64,000 nt of DNA from positions 372,001 through 436,000 of the forward strand of contig NZ_JAFEUM010000003.1 of NCBI RefSeq assembly GCF_016900875.1, given 5' to 3'. Shown here in pieces: positions 27,979-37,831 of this stretch. Source of the DNA: Vibrio ulleungensis. Its GTDB lineage: Bacteria; Pseudomonadota; Gammaproteobacteria; Enterobacterales; Vibrionaceae. The notes below the pieces were generated by a model. It searched no databases. It was not told the DNA's origin and saw nothing but the letters and a program-made list of their open reading frames with translations. Both the position numbers and the translations under genes were made by a program. The stretch's first letter is position 1. Each line of letters begins with the position of its first letter.

Positions 27979-28515
27979 ATGCTCAATAAACAGATTGCAG
28001 AAAAGTTGGAACACGCGTTTAGTCAGCATGGTTTTGCCGAGCCCAGTGTGGCAACGTTACAAAAGTTAAGTGGTGTCAGCCTTAGAACCTTGTACAAGTA
28101 CTATCCATCAAAAGAATCAATGATCGTTGCCGCGTTAACCAACCGCCATCAAAGGTATCTTTATTATTTTGCAAGTAGTTCAGAGTCTACTGGAGAGGCT
28201 TGGGTAACGTCCGCATTTGAACATTTGTCTGATTGGATGAAAAACAGCGCGCCACATGGGTGTCTGTCAATACAAGCGCTGGCAGCCTACCCCAATAATG
28301 TGCAGATTGCAGAGGCTGTGAAACAGCATAAGCGCGACATACAGCAACTGCTCGCCGAAAAAAGTGGGCATCCGGAACTGTCTGAACAATTGTTTCTACT
28401 GCATGAAGGGATCGCAAGCGGTTGGCCCATTGTAGGGGACTCAATCATTGCCTCTGCCAATAGAATGGTGGCGGATCTGTTTGTTCAATATTTAAAGCAA
28501 CCTAAAGAGATTTAA
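27979..28515 (+). CDS. TetR/AcrR family transcriptional regulator
   Basis: The 178-residue regulator has an N-terminal helix-turn-helix of TetR type: SVATLQKLSGVSLRTLYKYYPSKESMIVAAL contains the recognition helix and the YKYYPSKE motif. The rest is an all-helical ligand and dimer domain without a recognised ligand. The start at 27979 is chosen because AGAGG at 27969-27973 precedes it and the fold starts there; the frame is open for 105 bases more upstream, but that stretch holds the promoter. The oxidoreductase gene follows after two bases, so the regulator most likely controls its own operon. Confidence 0.85.
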   Translation: MLNKQIAEKLEHAFSQHGFAEPSVATLQKLSGVSLRTLYKYYPSKESMIVAALTNRHQRYLYYFASSSESTGEAWVTSAFEHLSDWMKNSAPHGCLSIQALAAYPNNVQIAEAVKQHKRDIQQLLAEKSGHPELSEQLFLLHEGIASGWPIVGDSIIASANRMVADLFVQYLKQPKEI

Positions 28516-28517
28516 TA

Positions 28518-29564
28518 ATGTCAATTCCGCAAAAAATGAAGGGTGTGCAGTTAGTCGGTCATGGTGGTGTCGAACAACTTGTCATTAACCCAAGTATTAA
28601 TACGCCGCACCCGGCGGATGATGAGGTACTGATTAAAGTTTTAGCCGCGGCTGTAAATAATACTGACATCAATACCCGAATAGGTTGGTACTCAAAGAGT
28701 AAGGGCGATAGCTCTGACGCGTCATGGTCGGGTTCGGCGCTTCAATTTCCTCGCATTCAGGGCGCCGATGTATGCGGCATGATAGTAGCGGTTGGGAAGA
28801 ATGTCGATGCGTCGAGAATCGGTGACCGCGTACTTGTTGAACCTTGTATTACCCGTTTCAATGGTCAAGACTTGGCGCAGCCTTACTATTTTGGATCGGA
28901 GTGTGATGGAGGGTTCGCGCAATACACAGTGGTCGACTCTAAACACGCCTACGCAGTTAAAAGCAGCTTGACGGATGTCGAACTGGCGTCTTTTCCCTGT
29001 TCGTACTCGACAGCAGAAAACATGCTAACAAGGGCGAACGTTTGCGCCACTGACACAGTATTGATCTCCGGTGCATCAGGTGGTGTGGGGTCTGCAGCCG
29101 TGCAACTGGCTAAAGCGAGAGGCGCCAAAATTATCGCAATTTGTGGTTCTGAAAAGAAAGATCAGTTGTTGGGATATGGTGCTGATGAGGTAATAGCGCG
29201 AGGCGCAAACCTTGTTGACTCATTAGGTGAGAACAGCGTTGATGTGGTGATAGATCTGGTTGCAGGTAAGCAGTGGCCAGAGTTTCTACAGTTGCTTAAA
29301 CCAAAAGGGCGATATGCAGTAGCGGGAGCGATTGGTGGGGCCCATGTCGAACTGGATGTGAGAAGCCTATACCTAAAAGACCTTAGCTTTTTTGGTTGCA
29401 CTGTTTTAGAACCGCAGGTATTTGAGAATTTAGTGACTCATATCGAGCAGCAAAATATTCGACCAATGGTGTCTCAATGGTATTTACTGGACGACATTGC
29501 TGGGGCACAACAACGGTTTTTAGAAAAGGGACATGTGGGCAAGATTGTCTTAGTCATACCATAG
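28518..29564 (+). CDS. MDR-superfamily oxidoreductase (quinone reductase/alcohol dehydrogenase-like)
   Basis: This is a medium-chain dehydrogenase/reductase of 348 residues. The N-terminal GroES-like domain (ADDEVLIKVLAAAVNNTDINTRIGWY) lacks the Cys that binds catalytic zinc in classical alcohol dehydrogenases (NNTDIN instead), so a quinone-oxidoreductase-like, zinc-free reaction is likely. The cofactor domain has VLISGASGGVGSAAVQLAKARGAKIIAI, an NADPH-type Rossmann motif. It is co-transcribed with a TetR regulator, which suggests induction by a reactive compound. The substrate is unknown. Confidence 0.85.
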   Translation: MSIPQKMKGVQLVGHGGVEQLVINPSINTPHPADDEVLIKVLAAAVNNTDINTRIGWYSKSKGDSSDASWSGSALQFPRIQGADVCGMIVAVGKNVDASRIGDRVLVEPCITRFNGQDLAQPYYFGSECDGGFAQYTVVDSKHAYAVKSSLTDVELASFPCSYSTAENMLTRANVCATDTVLISGASGGVGSAAVQLAKARGAKIIAICGSEKKDQLLGYGADEVIARGANLVDSLGENSVDVVIDLVAGKQWPEFLQLLKPKGRYAVAGAIGGAHVELDVRSLYLKDLSFFGCTVLEPQVFENLVTHIEQQNIRPMVSQWYLLDDIAGAQQRFLEKGHVGKIVLVIP

Positions 29565-29573
29565 TAGTTCAAG

Positions 29574-29597
29574 CCCTTCTCGCCATCGCGAGAAGGG
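29574..29597. terminator. Hairpin between the oxidoreductase gene and ycgB
   Basis: A perfect ten-pair stem (29574-29583 with 29588-29597) with a CATC loop sits ten bases past the oxidoreductase stop, between convergent genes. The following T tract is weak, so termination strength is uncertain. Confidence 0.6.
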
Positions 29598-29604
29598 TGA
29601 TTGT

Positions 29605-31125
29605 TTAAATACCAGACATGGTGTCTGTTCGTTTTGGACAGGTACCGATTATCTCTCTTCTACCTGTCTCCTTTACTTCTTCAAGTACGACATCGAAGCC
29701 CCACAAACGATGCAAGTGCTTGAGCACTTCTTCAGAACTTTCATCTAGTGGGATCCTGTTGTGTGGTACGTGTTGCAGTGTCAGTGACCGATCGCCACGA
29801 ACATCGACATTCCATACTTGAATATTTGGCTCTAAGTTGCTGAGATTATATTGCGCCGCGAGTTTCTCTCGAATTAATTGATAACCCATGTCGTCGTGTA
29901 TAGCACTAACTTGAATATGATTTTTCCGATCGTCGTCCAAGATGGAAAATAGTTTGAATTCTCGAATGAGCTTTGGCGATAAATATTGTGCAATAAAGCT
30001 CTCATCTTTGAAGTTATGCATCGCAAAATGAGCGGCTTCGAGCCAATCACTGCCTGCTAACTCTGGAAACCATTCTTTATCTTCTTCGGTAGGGTTTTCA
30101 CATATGCGGCGAATGTCTTGAAACATGGCGAACCCTAATGCATATGGATTGATCCCACTAAAGTACGGGCTATTGTAAGCCGGTTGCGCGACAACGCTGG
30201 TGTGGCTATGCAAAAACTCCAGCATAAATTTATCGGTAACCAGACCTTCGTCGTAGAGATGATTCAAAATCGTGTAATGCCAAAACGTTGCCCAGCCTTC
30301 ATTCATTACCTGGGTCTGTTTTTGAGGGTAGAAATATTGACTTACTTTACGGACAATTCGCACGATTTCACGTTGCCAAGACTCCAATAGTGGCGCGTTT
30401 TTCTCAATAAAGTACAGGATGTTTTCTTGTGGCTCACTAGGAAACCGGACTTTCTCGACATGCTCTTTTTGTTTGCTTTGCGGAACCGTTCGCCATAGTT
30501 CATTGACCTGAGACTGCAAGTAACGCTCTCTTTCTTGTTGACGTTGCGTCTCTTCTGCAATGGATATTTTTTCTGGTCGCTTGTAGCGGTCAACGCCGTA
30601 GTTCATTAGCGCGTGACACGAATCTAAAAGCGCTTCAACTTCTTCCACGCCATGCTTTTCTTCGCATTGCATTATGTAATTTCGTGCAAACAATAAGTAG
30701 TCAATGATGGAAGAAGCATCAGTCCAAGTTTGAAACAGGTAGTTGCCCTTGAAAAATGAATTGTGGCCATAACACGCGTGAGCCATCACTAGCGCTTGCA
30801 TTGTGACTGTGTTCTCTTCCATCAAATAGGCAATACATGGGCTAGAATTAATCACGATCTCGTAAGCGAGACCCATTTGACCGTGTTTGTAATTTTGCTC
30901 GGTTTGGATAAAGCGTTTACCAAAAGACCAGTGATGATAATTTATTGGCATTCCTACGCTAGAGTACGCGTCCATCATCTGTTCTGAGGTGATCACCTCG
31001 ATCTGATTGGGGTAGGTATCTAATTTATAGTGTTTAGCTACCCGTTTAATTTGCTGGTGATACTCTTCCAACATATCAAACGTCCAATCTGGACCGTCGC
31101 AAAGTGGTTTGGTTGTCACAGTCAT
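29605..31125 (-). CDS. ycgB: SpoVR family protein (YcgB)
   Basis: The 506-residue protein is full length for the family (E. coli YcgB 510). It has the SpoVR features MAHACYGHNSFFKGNYLF, NEGWATFWHYTILNHLYDEG, NPYALGFAMFQDIRRICENP and a C-terminal domain with NIQVWNVDVRGDRSLTLQH. SpoVR proteins are needed for spore cortex formation in Bacillus, but this organism does not sporulate and the enterobacterial role is linked to stationary phase. It is the third gene of yeaG-yeaH-ycgB, eight bases after yeaH. The biochemical activity is unknown. Confidence 0.93.
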   Translation of the reverse strand: MTVTTKPLCDGPDWTFDMLEEYHQQIKRVAKHYKLDTYPNQIEVITSEQMMDAYSSVGMPINYHHWSFGKRFIQTEQNYKHGQMGLAYEIVINSSPCIAYLMEENTVTMQALVMAHACYGHNSFFKGNYLFQTWTDASSIIDYLLFARNYIMQCEEKHGVEEVEALLDSCHALMNYGVDRYKRPEKISIAEETQRQQERERYLQSQVNELWRTVPQSKQKEHVEKVRFPSEPQENILYFIEKNAPLLESWQREIVRIVRKVSQYFYPQKQTQVMNEGWATFWHYTILNHLYDEGLVTDKFMLEFLHSHTSVVAQPAYNSPYFSGINPYALGFAMFQDIRRICENPTEEDKEWFPELAGSDWLEAAHFAMHNFKDESFIAQYLSPKLIREFKLFSILDDDRKNHIQVSAIHDDMGYQLIREKLAAQYNLSNLEPNIQVWNVDVRGDRSLTLQHVPHNRIPLDESSEEVLKHLHRLWGFDVVLEEVKETGRREIIGTCPKRTDTMSGI

Positions 31126-31133
31126 TGCGCCTC

Positions 31134-32405
31134 CTAGCTCACTTCTTTTTTAAACAGTTCCCTAAATACTGGGAAAATGTCTTCTACAGAGCGAATGTTT
31201 TTCATGGCGAAATTGTCAAACTCACTGCCCAATTTGTCATACTCGTGCCAAAGGGTTTGGTGGCTTCGTCGAGTGATTTCTATATAGGAATAGTATTGGC
31301 ACCGTGGCAGCAACTTTTGCTCCAACAACTCCTTACAGCGAGGTGAATCATCTGCCCAGTTATCGCCATCTGAGGCTTGCGCTGCGTAGATGTTCCACTG
31401 CGCAGTTGGATAGCGCTTTTCAATGATTTCATCCATCATTTTGAGGGCGCTGGATACAATGGTTCCCCCGGTTTCTTGCGAGTAGAAAAACTCGTGCTCA
31501 TCAACTTCTTTGGCTTGAGTATGGTGACGTATAAAAACCACATCGACGTTCTCATAGGTACGGTTTAAAAATAGATAGAGCAGTACATAAAAGCGTTTGG
31601 CGATGTCTTTAGTCGCCTGATCCATCGACCCTGATACATCCATTAAGCAAAACATCACCGCTTGGCTTGAAGGGATTGGGCGTTTCTCGTAATTTTTAAA
31701 GCGTAGATCGAAGGTATCAATAAACGGCACCGCTTCAATTTTTTTGCGTAGCGCGGCTATTTCGTCTTTTATACGTTTTTCTTCTAGTGGAAGCGCTGGC
31801 TCTTGACGATGTATGCGTTCCAATTCTTGTTCAAGTTCATTCAATAGACGTTTCTTCCCGGCCGTCATAGCAGTACGCCGAGCTAATGATTGCTGTAGCG
31901 AACGGACTATGGATATGTTGGCGGGCACGCCCGCTGTCTGATAACCAGAGCGGTGGGTTTCCCATTCAGTGACTTTTGCTATTTGAGTTTTCTCTAGATT
32001 TGGAAGAGCCAAATCTTCAAACAACATGTCTAAGTATTCGTCTTTCGATATCTGAAAAACAAACTCGTCTTCACCCTCTCCATCAGGGCTAGCGTCACCT
32101 TGTCCTGAGCCACCTTGACCACCTCCACCTTTAGGACGTTCTATTTGGTCTCCGGTGACGAATTGGTCGTTGCCTGGATGAACGCGTTCTTTAACGCCGC
32201 CTTTACCCTGGTGAAATGTAGGCTCGGTAAGATCACGAGAAGGAATCGATACATCCTCGCCACTTTGCGTGTCGGTGATTGAGCGGCGATTGACTGCATC
32301 AGATACCGAGTCTTTGATGCGCTCTTTGTGGCGGCGCAAAAATCGCTGGCGATTCACAGTACTTTTGTTCTTACTGTTTAAGCGCCTGTCTATAAATTGG
32401 GCCAT
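31134..32405 (-). CDS. yeaH: YeaH/YhbH family protein (DUF444, von Willebrand A-like)
   Basis: The 423-residue protein starts [30 protein letters not shown], the conserved basic N-terminus, then has a Gly-rich stretch ([23 protein letters not shown]) and a C-terminal von Willebrand A-like domain whose MIDAS-type motif is [16 protein letters not shown]. In Bacillus YhbH and in E. coli YeaH it pairs with the PrkA/YeaG kinase in stress and sporulation settings. It lies 93 bases after yeaG and eight bases before ycgB. The exact role is unknown. Confidence 0.92.
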   Translation of the reverse strand: MAQFIDRRLNSKNKSTVNRQRFLRRHKERIKDSVSDAVNRRSITDTQSGEDVSIPSRDLTEPTFHQGKGGVKERVHPGNDQFVTGDQIERPKGGGGQGGSGQGDASPDGEGEDEFVFQISKDEYLDMLFEDLALPNLEKTQIAKVTEWETHRSGYQTAGVPANISIVRSLQQSLARRTAMTAGKKRLLNELEQELERIHRQEPALPLEEKRIKDEIAALRKKIEAVPFIDTFDLRFKNYEKRPIPSSQAVMFCLMDVSGSMDQATKDIAKRFYVLLYLFLNRTYENVDVVFIRHHTQAKEVDEHEFFYSQETGGTIVSSALKMMDEIIEKRYPTAQWNIYAAQASDGDNWADDSPRCKELLEQKLLPRCQYYSYIEITRRSHQTLWHEYDKLGSEFDNFAMKNIRSVEDIFPVFRELFKKEVS

Positions 32406-32498
32406 ATGTCACTCCTGCAGAGCCGTATTACACTGTTCGTGCATGAAATACAGCTCTGTTTGTTACTTCTAGCTCTAGTCGTTTTACGCAATTTTGTC

Positions 32499-34433
32499 TT
32501 AAGAAGACTTACGAACGCGCAAATACCACTCCGACAGCAGTCTAACTTGTTTCTCGGTGTACCCTTTCTCCATCATGCGTGCCACAAAGTCGTCGTGCTT
32601 TTTCTGATCATCACTCGAGGTTTTGGCATTGAATGAAATGACCGGCAATAACTCTTCGGTGTTAGAGAACATTTTCTTCTCAATAACCGTGCGCAGTTTT
32701 TCATAACTGGTCCAAACTGGGTTATTGCCATTGTTATTGGCTCGCGCGCGCAGCACAAAGTTAACAATTTCATTTCTGAAATCTTTAGGGTTACTGATAC
32801 CGGCTGTTTTTTCTATTTTCTCAAGTTCATCATTAAGTGACGCTCGATCAAACAGTTGGCCGGTCTCGGGGTCGCGATATTCCTGATCTTGGATCCAGAA
32901 GTCAGCATAAGTGACGTAGCGGTCAAAAATGTTTTGCCCATACTCCGAGTAAGATTCGAGATAAGCGGTTTGAATCTCCTTGCCAATAAATTCGACATAG
33001 CGAGGCACCAAGAAACCTTTTAGGAACTCTAGGTATCTGTCGTGAACTTCTTGCGGGAACTGTTCACGCTCTATCTGTTGTTCTAGAACGTAAAACAAGT
33101 GCACTGGGTTCGCGGCAACCTCGGTGTGATCGAAGTTAAATACTCTTGAAAGGATCTTAAAGGCAAAACGTGTAGACAGGCCGTCCATGCCTTCATCGAC
33201 GCCGGCAAAGTCTTTGTACTCTTGGTGACTTTTCGCTTTTGGATCCGTGTCTTTAAGTGTTTCACCATCATAGACGCGCATTTTTGAAAACAGTGAAGAG
33301 TTTTCGGGATCTTTAAGCCTTGAAAGGACACTAAATTGCGCCAGCATTTCTAACGTGCTTGGCGCGCATGGCGCCGACGTCAATTCACTGCTAATGAGCA
33401 GCTTTTCGTAAATTTTAACTTCTTCAGAAACACGTAAGCAGTAGGGCACTTTAACAATATAGACCCGATCCAAGAACGCTTCGTTATTTTTGTTGTTGCG
33501 GAAGGTTTGCCACTCAGACTCATTACTGTGAGCCAGAATCATGCCATCAAAGGGAAGGGCTGATAGACCTTCGGTACCGTTATAGTTGCCTTCCTGAGTG
33601 GCTGTCAAAAGAGGATGAAGTACTTTGATAGGTGCTTTAAACATTTCGACAAATTCCATCAAGCCTTGGTTGGCTCGGCACAATGCGCCAGAATAGCTAT
33701 ACGCATCGGGATCATCTTGTGCAAAGTGTTCCAGCTTACGAATATCGACTTTACCTACTAGTGAGGAAATATCCTGGTTGTTCTCATCGCCAGGCTCTGT
33801 TTTGGCAACACCAAGTTGATGAAGAATCGAAGGACGGATTTTAACAACTCTAAATCGGGTAATATCCCCACCAAAATCTTGCAATCTTTTTGCCGCCCAA
33901 GGAGACATTATCGAGCGCAAGTAGCGCCGTTCGATACCGTACTCAGAGCGTAATAGTTCGCCGTCTTCATTGACGTCAAATAAGCAAAATGGGTGATCAT
34001 TGACTGGGCTTCGTACACCGTCAGCACTAAGTACATAAATGGGCTGAAGCTGCATTAACGCTTTGAGTTTTTCCGCCAGCGATGACTTACCACCGCCCAC
34101 AGGACCGAGCAAATAAAGAATTTGTTTGCGCTCTTCTAGCCCTTGGGCCGCATGTTTAAGGTAGGAAACGATTTGTTCGATGGCTTCTTCCATGCCATAA
34201 AACTCAGCAAAAGGTTTATATTGAGAAATGATTCGATTGGAGAAAATACGACTCAAACGTGGATCTTTCGAGGTATCAATTACTTCCGGTTCACCAATGG
34301 CCAATAGTAGTCGTTCGGCAGCATTAGCGTATGCGGCTTTGTCATCTTTACAAATATCGAGGAACTCTTGGATAGAAAGCTCTTCTTCCTTGGCAGCTTC
34401 GTAGCGTGCCTGATAATGGTCGAAAATTGACAT
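32499..34433 (-). CDS. yeaG: PrkA family serine protein kinase (YeaG)
   Basis: At 644 residues it equals E. coli YeaG. The N-terminal AAA-type region contains LYLLGPVGGGKSSLAEKL (Walker A) and FCLFDVNEDGELLRSEYGIERRYL. The C-terminal PrkA domain follows, with FRNEIVNFVLRARANNNGNNP. The protein is a stress-responsive kinase tied to nitrogen starvation and stationary phase in E. coli. GAGGGGG lies ten bases before the ATG. It begins the yeaG-yeaH-ycgB operon. I looked for a sigma-54 promoter upstream and did not find one. Confidence 0.95.
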   Translation of the reverse strand: MSIFDHYQARYEAAKEEELSIQEFLDICKDDKAAYANAAERLLLAIGEPEVIDTSKDPRLSRIFSNRIISQYKPFAEFYGMEEAIEQIVSYLKHAAQGLEERKQILYLLGPVGGGKSSLAEKLKALMQLQPIYVLSADGVRSPVNDHPFCLFDVNEDGELLRSEYGIERRYLRSIMSPWAAKRLQDFGGDITRFRVVKIRPSILHQLGVAKTEPGDENNQDISSLVGKVDIRKLEHFAQDDPDAYSYSGALCRANQGLMEFVEMFKAPIKVLHPLLTATQEGNYNGTEGLSALPFDGMILAHSNESEWQTFRNNKNNEAFLDRVYIVKVPYCLRVSEEVKIYEKLLISSELTSAPCAPSTLEMLAQFSVLSRLKDPENSSLFSKMRVYDGETLKDTDPKAKSHQEYKDFAGVDEGMDGLSTRFAFKILSRVFNFDHTEVAANPVHLFYVLEQQIEREQFPQEVHDRYLEFLKGFLVPRYVEFIGKEIQTAYLESYSEYGQNIFDRYVTYADFWIQDQEYRDPETGQLFDRASLNDELEKIEKTAGISNPKDFRNEIVNFVLRARANNNGNNPVWTSYEKLRTVIEKKMFSNTEELLPVISFNAKTSSDDQKKHDDFVARMMEKGYTEKQVRLLSEWYLRVRKSS

Positions 34434-34574
34434 GTGCGCCCCCTCAATTAAACATCATCAAACTCAACATCACACTGTGTGCTTTATTTTAATCCTAGTC
34501 ATGATTGAGTTGATTTGCCTAAAATTGTTGGCATTTTATTTGTTTACGAGATATTTCTGCTTAGATGAGAATAC

Positions 34575-34603
34575 AAAAATGGCTCATTATATTGAGCCAT
34601 TTT
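34575..34603 (-). terminator. Terminator after yfbU
   Basis: Read on the - strand, the stem TGGCTCA/TGAGCCA (34580-34586 with 34593-34599) is extended by A-T pairs and ends in five T residues, 27 bases past the yfbU stop. Confidence 0.8.
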
Positions 34604-34629
34604 GAGGGTGATTTGGTTGCGCTATAGCA

Positions 34630-35130
34630 CTACGCACTGAAAATCTGAGAAATTTCAGTAGGAGATAGGTGATATTGACGTGGGCAGTTGCGCCACGTTG
34701 TCAGCATGCGGCGGTATTTATCCAGCATTGCAATTTGGCTGTTAAAGTGGTGATCGGCTTTCTCGAAGTGTGGGTATAACCCTTCTGACTCGGTCAAAAA
34801 GCGGACGTAATTTACAAGTTGCGCTTCACTAGCAATATCAAAACCCAAGAATTGCAGACGACGTTGATCAACCTGTGTTTGATCATTTGCATTAAGCATT
34901 TTGAATGACTCTTGCATCGCATGGTACATTTCCATGATGTCGATGACTTCGCGACACTCTTGTTCGCTGATTTTGCCGAATTCTTTGTCTAGTTCACGCA
35001 TTTGTAGACCGTAACCACGCTCAACGATCGTTTGTAGACGTTCGTATTTAGCCTGATTTTCTGGGGTTAGCTTAGACATAAGGTAGTACTGATTAGATAA
35101 AATCAGACGTTGTGCATTGGTCATTTCCAT
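34630..35130 (-). CDS. yfbU: YfbU family protein (UPF0304)
   Basis: The 166-residue product starts [21 protein letters not shown] and contains [32 protein letters not shown] and [14 protein letters not shown], matching E. coli YfbU over its whole length. The family is highly conserved in gammaproteobacteria but has no assigned function. The start at 35130 is chosen from this match and a GGAG upstream; five more in-frame codons exist. It stands alone with its own terminator. Confidence 0.93.
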   Translation of the reverse strand: MEMTNAQRLILSNQYYLMSKLTPENQAKYERLQTIVERGYGLQMRELDKEFGKISEQECREVIDIMEMYHAMQESFKMLNANDQTQVDQRRLQFLGFDIASEAQLVNYVRFLTESEGLYPHFEKADHHFNSQIAMLDKYRRMLTTWRNCPRQYHLSPTEISQIFSA

Positions 35131-35256
35131 TATTGGACTCCGCAAATTCGTATTGTAGATAGACTATCAAGTTTTACCCTAGAATACAGGCAAAGTCGGT
35201 GAATTTGTATATTGTATGACTAGAAAATCGCCATTGTTAATCGGGCCGGTCACAGA

Positions 35257-35907
35257 TTAATTGTTGAGGTAGTCACGGTCGCTGTAGTTGCGAACCCATT
35301 CCGGTTTAAAGACCACCATCAATGTCATACACAATCCATTAAGTAACGCTTCTGGAAAGGCGAGTAAAAAGGCAAATACGTAGTAATTATCGACGATGGT
35401 TTGCCAATCGTAGTGTCCAATAAAAAGCTGGTAAAAAGCGTGTGAGGTTAAATGGACCGTACCGACGACCGCTGCCGTTGAAAATACGCCAACAAATAGA
35501 TAAATAAAGAGATGTTTGGGTAACAGACGATGCACCATCTGTGACAACAAATGGCTTAGACTGATAGAAAGGACCACAGTGAACAACAAAAACGCAGGCA
35601 GACTGTCGATACTCAGTTGTTGAGTGACCAGCAGCAAAATGGTGATAACCACACCGATGACTAACGCTATAGTCCAGCCAAATAATTGCGTGAATGTGGT
35701 GACCATCAATAAGTGTAGCGACAATCCTTCTTTGATACTTGCCTGGGCACTCCAAAGCAAAAATAGGCCGAATATTGTGGCGAAGAAGAAGTGTTGATAG
35801 GGTTTATTGTTGAGGAGTTGGGGCAATAAGTGAATTCGCGCATCGCGCAGGGCGATTATGAGTAGCACTGCAGTCAGTCCATAACTCAGTAGCGCGAATC
35901 CATTCAT
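35257..35907 (-). CDS. CbiM-like ECF-transporter permease (COG3235-type)
   Basis: The 216-residue membrane protein has about six hydrophobic segments, such as ALLSYGLTAVLLIIALRDA, HFFFATIFGLFLLWSAQA, ALVIGVVITILLLVTQQL and LFIYLFVGVFSTAAVVGTVHL. The end FLLAFPEALLNGLCMTLMVVFKPEWV resembles the C-terminal part of CbiM-type substrate-binding components. The N-terminal His motif that binds Co or Ni in CbiM is missing, so the substrate is open. No ATPase or coupling subunit is adjacent. The gene starts ten bases after pflA and must be co-transcribed with it, a link to anaerobic metabolism. Confidence 0.6.
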   Translation of the reverse strand: MNGFALLSYGLTAVLLIIALRDARIHLLPQLLNNKPYQHFFFATIFGLFLLWSAQASIKEGLSLHLLMVTTFTQLFGWTIALVIGVVITILLLVTQQLSIDSLPAFLLFTVVLSISLSHLLSQMVHRLLPKHLFIYLFVGVFSTAAVVGTVHLTSHAFYQLFIGHYDWQTIVDNYYVFAFLLAFPEALLNGLCMTLMVVFKPEWVRNYSDRDYLNN

Positions 35908-35917
35908 AGCAGATGAG

Positions 35918-36658
35918 TTAGTACTTCACGTTGTCATTGTATTTAGACAAAATGGACACGATATTATCCATTGTCTCTTTACTAGGTGGCTCGACACCCT
36001 CGAGAGGGTAGTCGTATCCGAGTGCTTCCCATTTGTGCGCACCTAATTTGTGATACGGTAATAGCTCTACCTTTTCGATGTTGTCCATATCTTTAATGAA
36101 TTCACCGAGCATTTCCGCTGACTCATCGTCATCTGTGTATCCTGGAACAATTACGTAGCGGATCCACGTTTTTTGACCAATCTTTTGTAGGTAACGTGCA
36201 AAATCCAAAGTACGTTTGTTGGATACACCAATAAAATCATGGTGTATTTCATTTTTCATATGTTTTAGGTCTAACATCACAAGATCTGTTGCTTCAAGCA
36301 CTTCGTCTACAACCTCGGTGTGCTTGCGGATGTAACCATTGGTGTCGAGACAGGTGTGAATACCTTCTGCTTGCGCGGCACGGAAAAAGTCACGAACGAA
36401 TTCAGGTTGCAACATGGCTTCGCCACCAGAACAAGTGATGCCGCCACCAGAGGCGTTCATAAAGTGGCGGTAAGATTTTGCCTCTTTGATGATTTCTTCT
36501 ACTGTCACTTCTTTGCCGCCTTGAGGATCCCATGTATCTCGGTTGTGGCAATACATACAGCGCATCAAGCACCCTTGCAAGAAAACGATAAAGCGAATAC
36601 CTGGGCCATCGACTGTGCCACAAGATTCGAAAGAGTGTATACGTCCGGCGGTTGACAT
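35918..36658 (-). CDS. pflA: Pyruvate formate-lyase activating enzyme
   Basis: This radical SAM enzyme installs the glycyl radical on PflB. The 246-residue protein has the iron-sulfur motif as [15 protein letters not shown] (CxxxCxxC), [17 protein letters not shown] for SAM binding, HTCLDTNGY, and [13 protein letters not shown]. The length equals E. coli PflA (246). In this window pflA is separated from pflB by the lpxR-type gene, although all three lie on the same strand. A CbiM-like permease gene follows within ten bases. Confidence 0.96.
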   Translation of the reverse strand: MSTAGRIHSFESCGTVDGPGIRFIVFLQGCLMRCMYCHNRDTWDPQGGKEVTVEEIIKEAKSYRHFMNASGGGITCSGGEAMLQPEFVRDFFRAAQAEGIHTCLDTNGYIRKHTEVVDEVLEATDLVMLDLKHMKNEIHHDFIGVSNKRTLDFARYLQKIGQKTWIRYVIVPGYTDDDESAEMLGEFIKDMDNIEKVELLPYHKLGAHKWEALGYDYPLEGVEPPSKETMDNIVSILSKYNDNVKY

Positions 36659-36787
36659 AGGGAAGTCTCTTGTACAATAAAAGATGGGCGTAGTTTATCG
36701 TAAGAGCTAAGGTGGGGGCAATCGAATGGCGTCGTTACTGATGCTTCTTTTGGATAAAACCACCAGTAACGCGATAATCGTCGAGAA

Positions 36788-37774
36788 TTAGAACAACCAG
36801 AATAGGGCTAATGAGCCATTGGCTAAGAAATTAGAATTGTCTTCTTCAAAGTCGTTGGACTTAGCGGCTATCGAAAAGCTAATTCCCCATCCTCGGTAAT
36901 ACCCAACAGCCCCCAAAACGGCGGTAGCTTGTAGGTTTTCTACCGTAGTTTCTGGTACTTCATCAGGGCGATCGCCATCTATGGTGATGTCGTTGAAGCG
37001 ATAACGGCCTTCGATACCTCCGAAAAAGTAACCACCGGTCTTTGCGCGACGGATCATAGTTGGGTTTAGCGAGGCTTCGTTGCTGATATTGGTACTGCCG
37101 AAACTATCGTGTAACTGGTAACCCCAGCGATACAATCCACCAACGGCGACTTCGGTTCTGAAATTACCTAACATTGCACGGTAGTTAGTACTAAATTCGC
37201 TGCCCCAGCCAGACTCTTGAGGTTGATAAAAATGCCTTTGGTCATTTTTATGGTTTAGATTCAATACAATTTGGTCGTAGATTTGATAGTCCCAGCCTTG
37301 AGGATCAGGTGAGCCAGTCAAGCTATGGACAAACTTTTGGCTATGTTCGGTGAGTGCATTATCGCCTGTGGTTCCTAGCATTAAGCCAAAGTAACTGACT
37401 TGGTCATCGTCTAGTGCATAGAGAGAAGCTTCGGCAAACAGCAGGCCGGCGTATGGACGCTCGCCTGGTTGAGGTTCGCTGGCCGCTAGATCAGACGGGG
37501 TCCACATTTTTTGACCCATTTGAATGCTCCATTTCATCTCATTATCCAAACCTTGTTTAAACGGTTCGGTAGGCAAATGATAAAAAATAGAGTCTTTATC
37601 GAGTTCGATGTCGGATGAATAACTGAAGAAAATACCATTGGTATAGTCTTGGTCGACACCGAATACACCATCGTTATCTAGACCAAAATAGAAGGCACTG
37701 TTCGACTCTGCTATTGCAGAAGACGCGATTAATGGCAATACGGCAAGCGCAGTTAATCGAAGTGTTGAGTACAT
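36788..37774 (-). CDS. lpxR: LpxR family outer-membrane lipid A 3'-O-deacylase
   Basis: The roughly 328-residue protein has a signal peptide (MYSTLRLTALAVLPLIASSAIA) and then FYFGLDNDGVFGVDQDYTNGIFFSY, the conserved Asn-Asp and Thr region of LpxR. A His in FVHSLTGSPDPQGWDYQ fits the catalytic His region. Later alternating beta-strands end in LALFWLF, with a C-terminal Phe as in beta-barrels. LpxR removes the 3'-acyloxyacyl chain of lipid A. The start at 37774 is chosen for the signal peptide and an AGGAAA upstream. It lies between pflB and pflA. A sigma-54-like promoter lies upstream. Confidence 0.8.
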   Translation of the reverse strand: MYSTLRLTALAVLPLIASSAIAESNSAFYFGLDNDGVFGVDQDYTNGIFFSYSSDIELDKDSIFYHLPTEPFKQGLDNEMKWSIQMGQKMWTPSDLAASEPQPGERPYAGLLFAEASLYALDDDQVSYFGLMLGTTGDNALTEHSQKFVHSLTGSPDPQGWDYQIYDQIVLNLNHKNDQRHFYQPQESGWGSEFSTNYRAMLGNFRTEVAVGGLYRWGYQLHDSFGSTNISNEASLNPTMIRRAKTGGYFFGGIEGRYRFNDITIDGDRPDEVPETTVENLQATAVLGAVGYYRGWGISFSIAAKSNDFEEDNSNFLANGSLALFWLF

Positions 37775-37831
37775 AGTTCTGACGTTTCCTGTGGCATTAA
37801 TTTGACTGAGCGAGCTCATTTAACAGAACGC

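Noticed and set aside
29605..34433. A defence or toxin system formed by the kinase, vWA and SpoVR genes
   Set aside because: All three are conserved housekeeping-type stress genes of known order with no mobile-element context.
34434..34629. Sigma-54 promoter for yeaG
   Set aside because: I looked on the - strand for paired GG and GC elements at the right spacing and did not find them.
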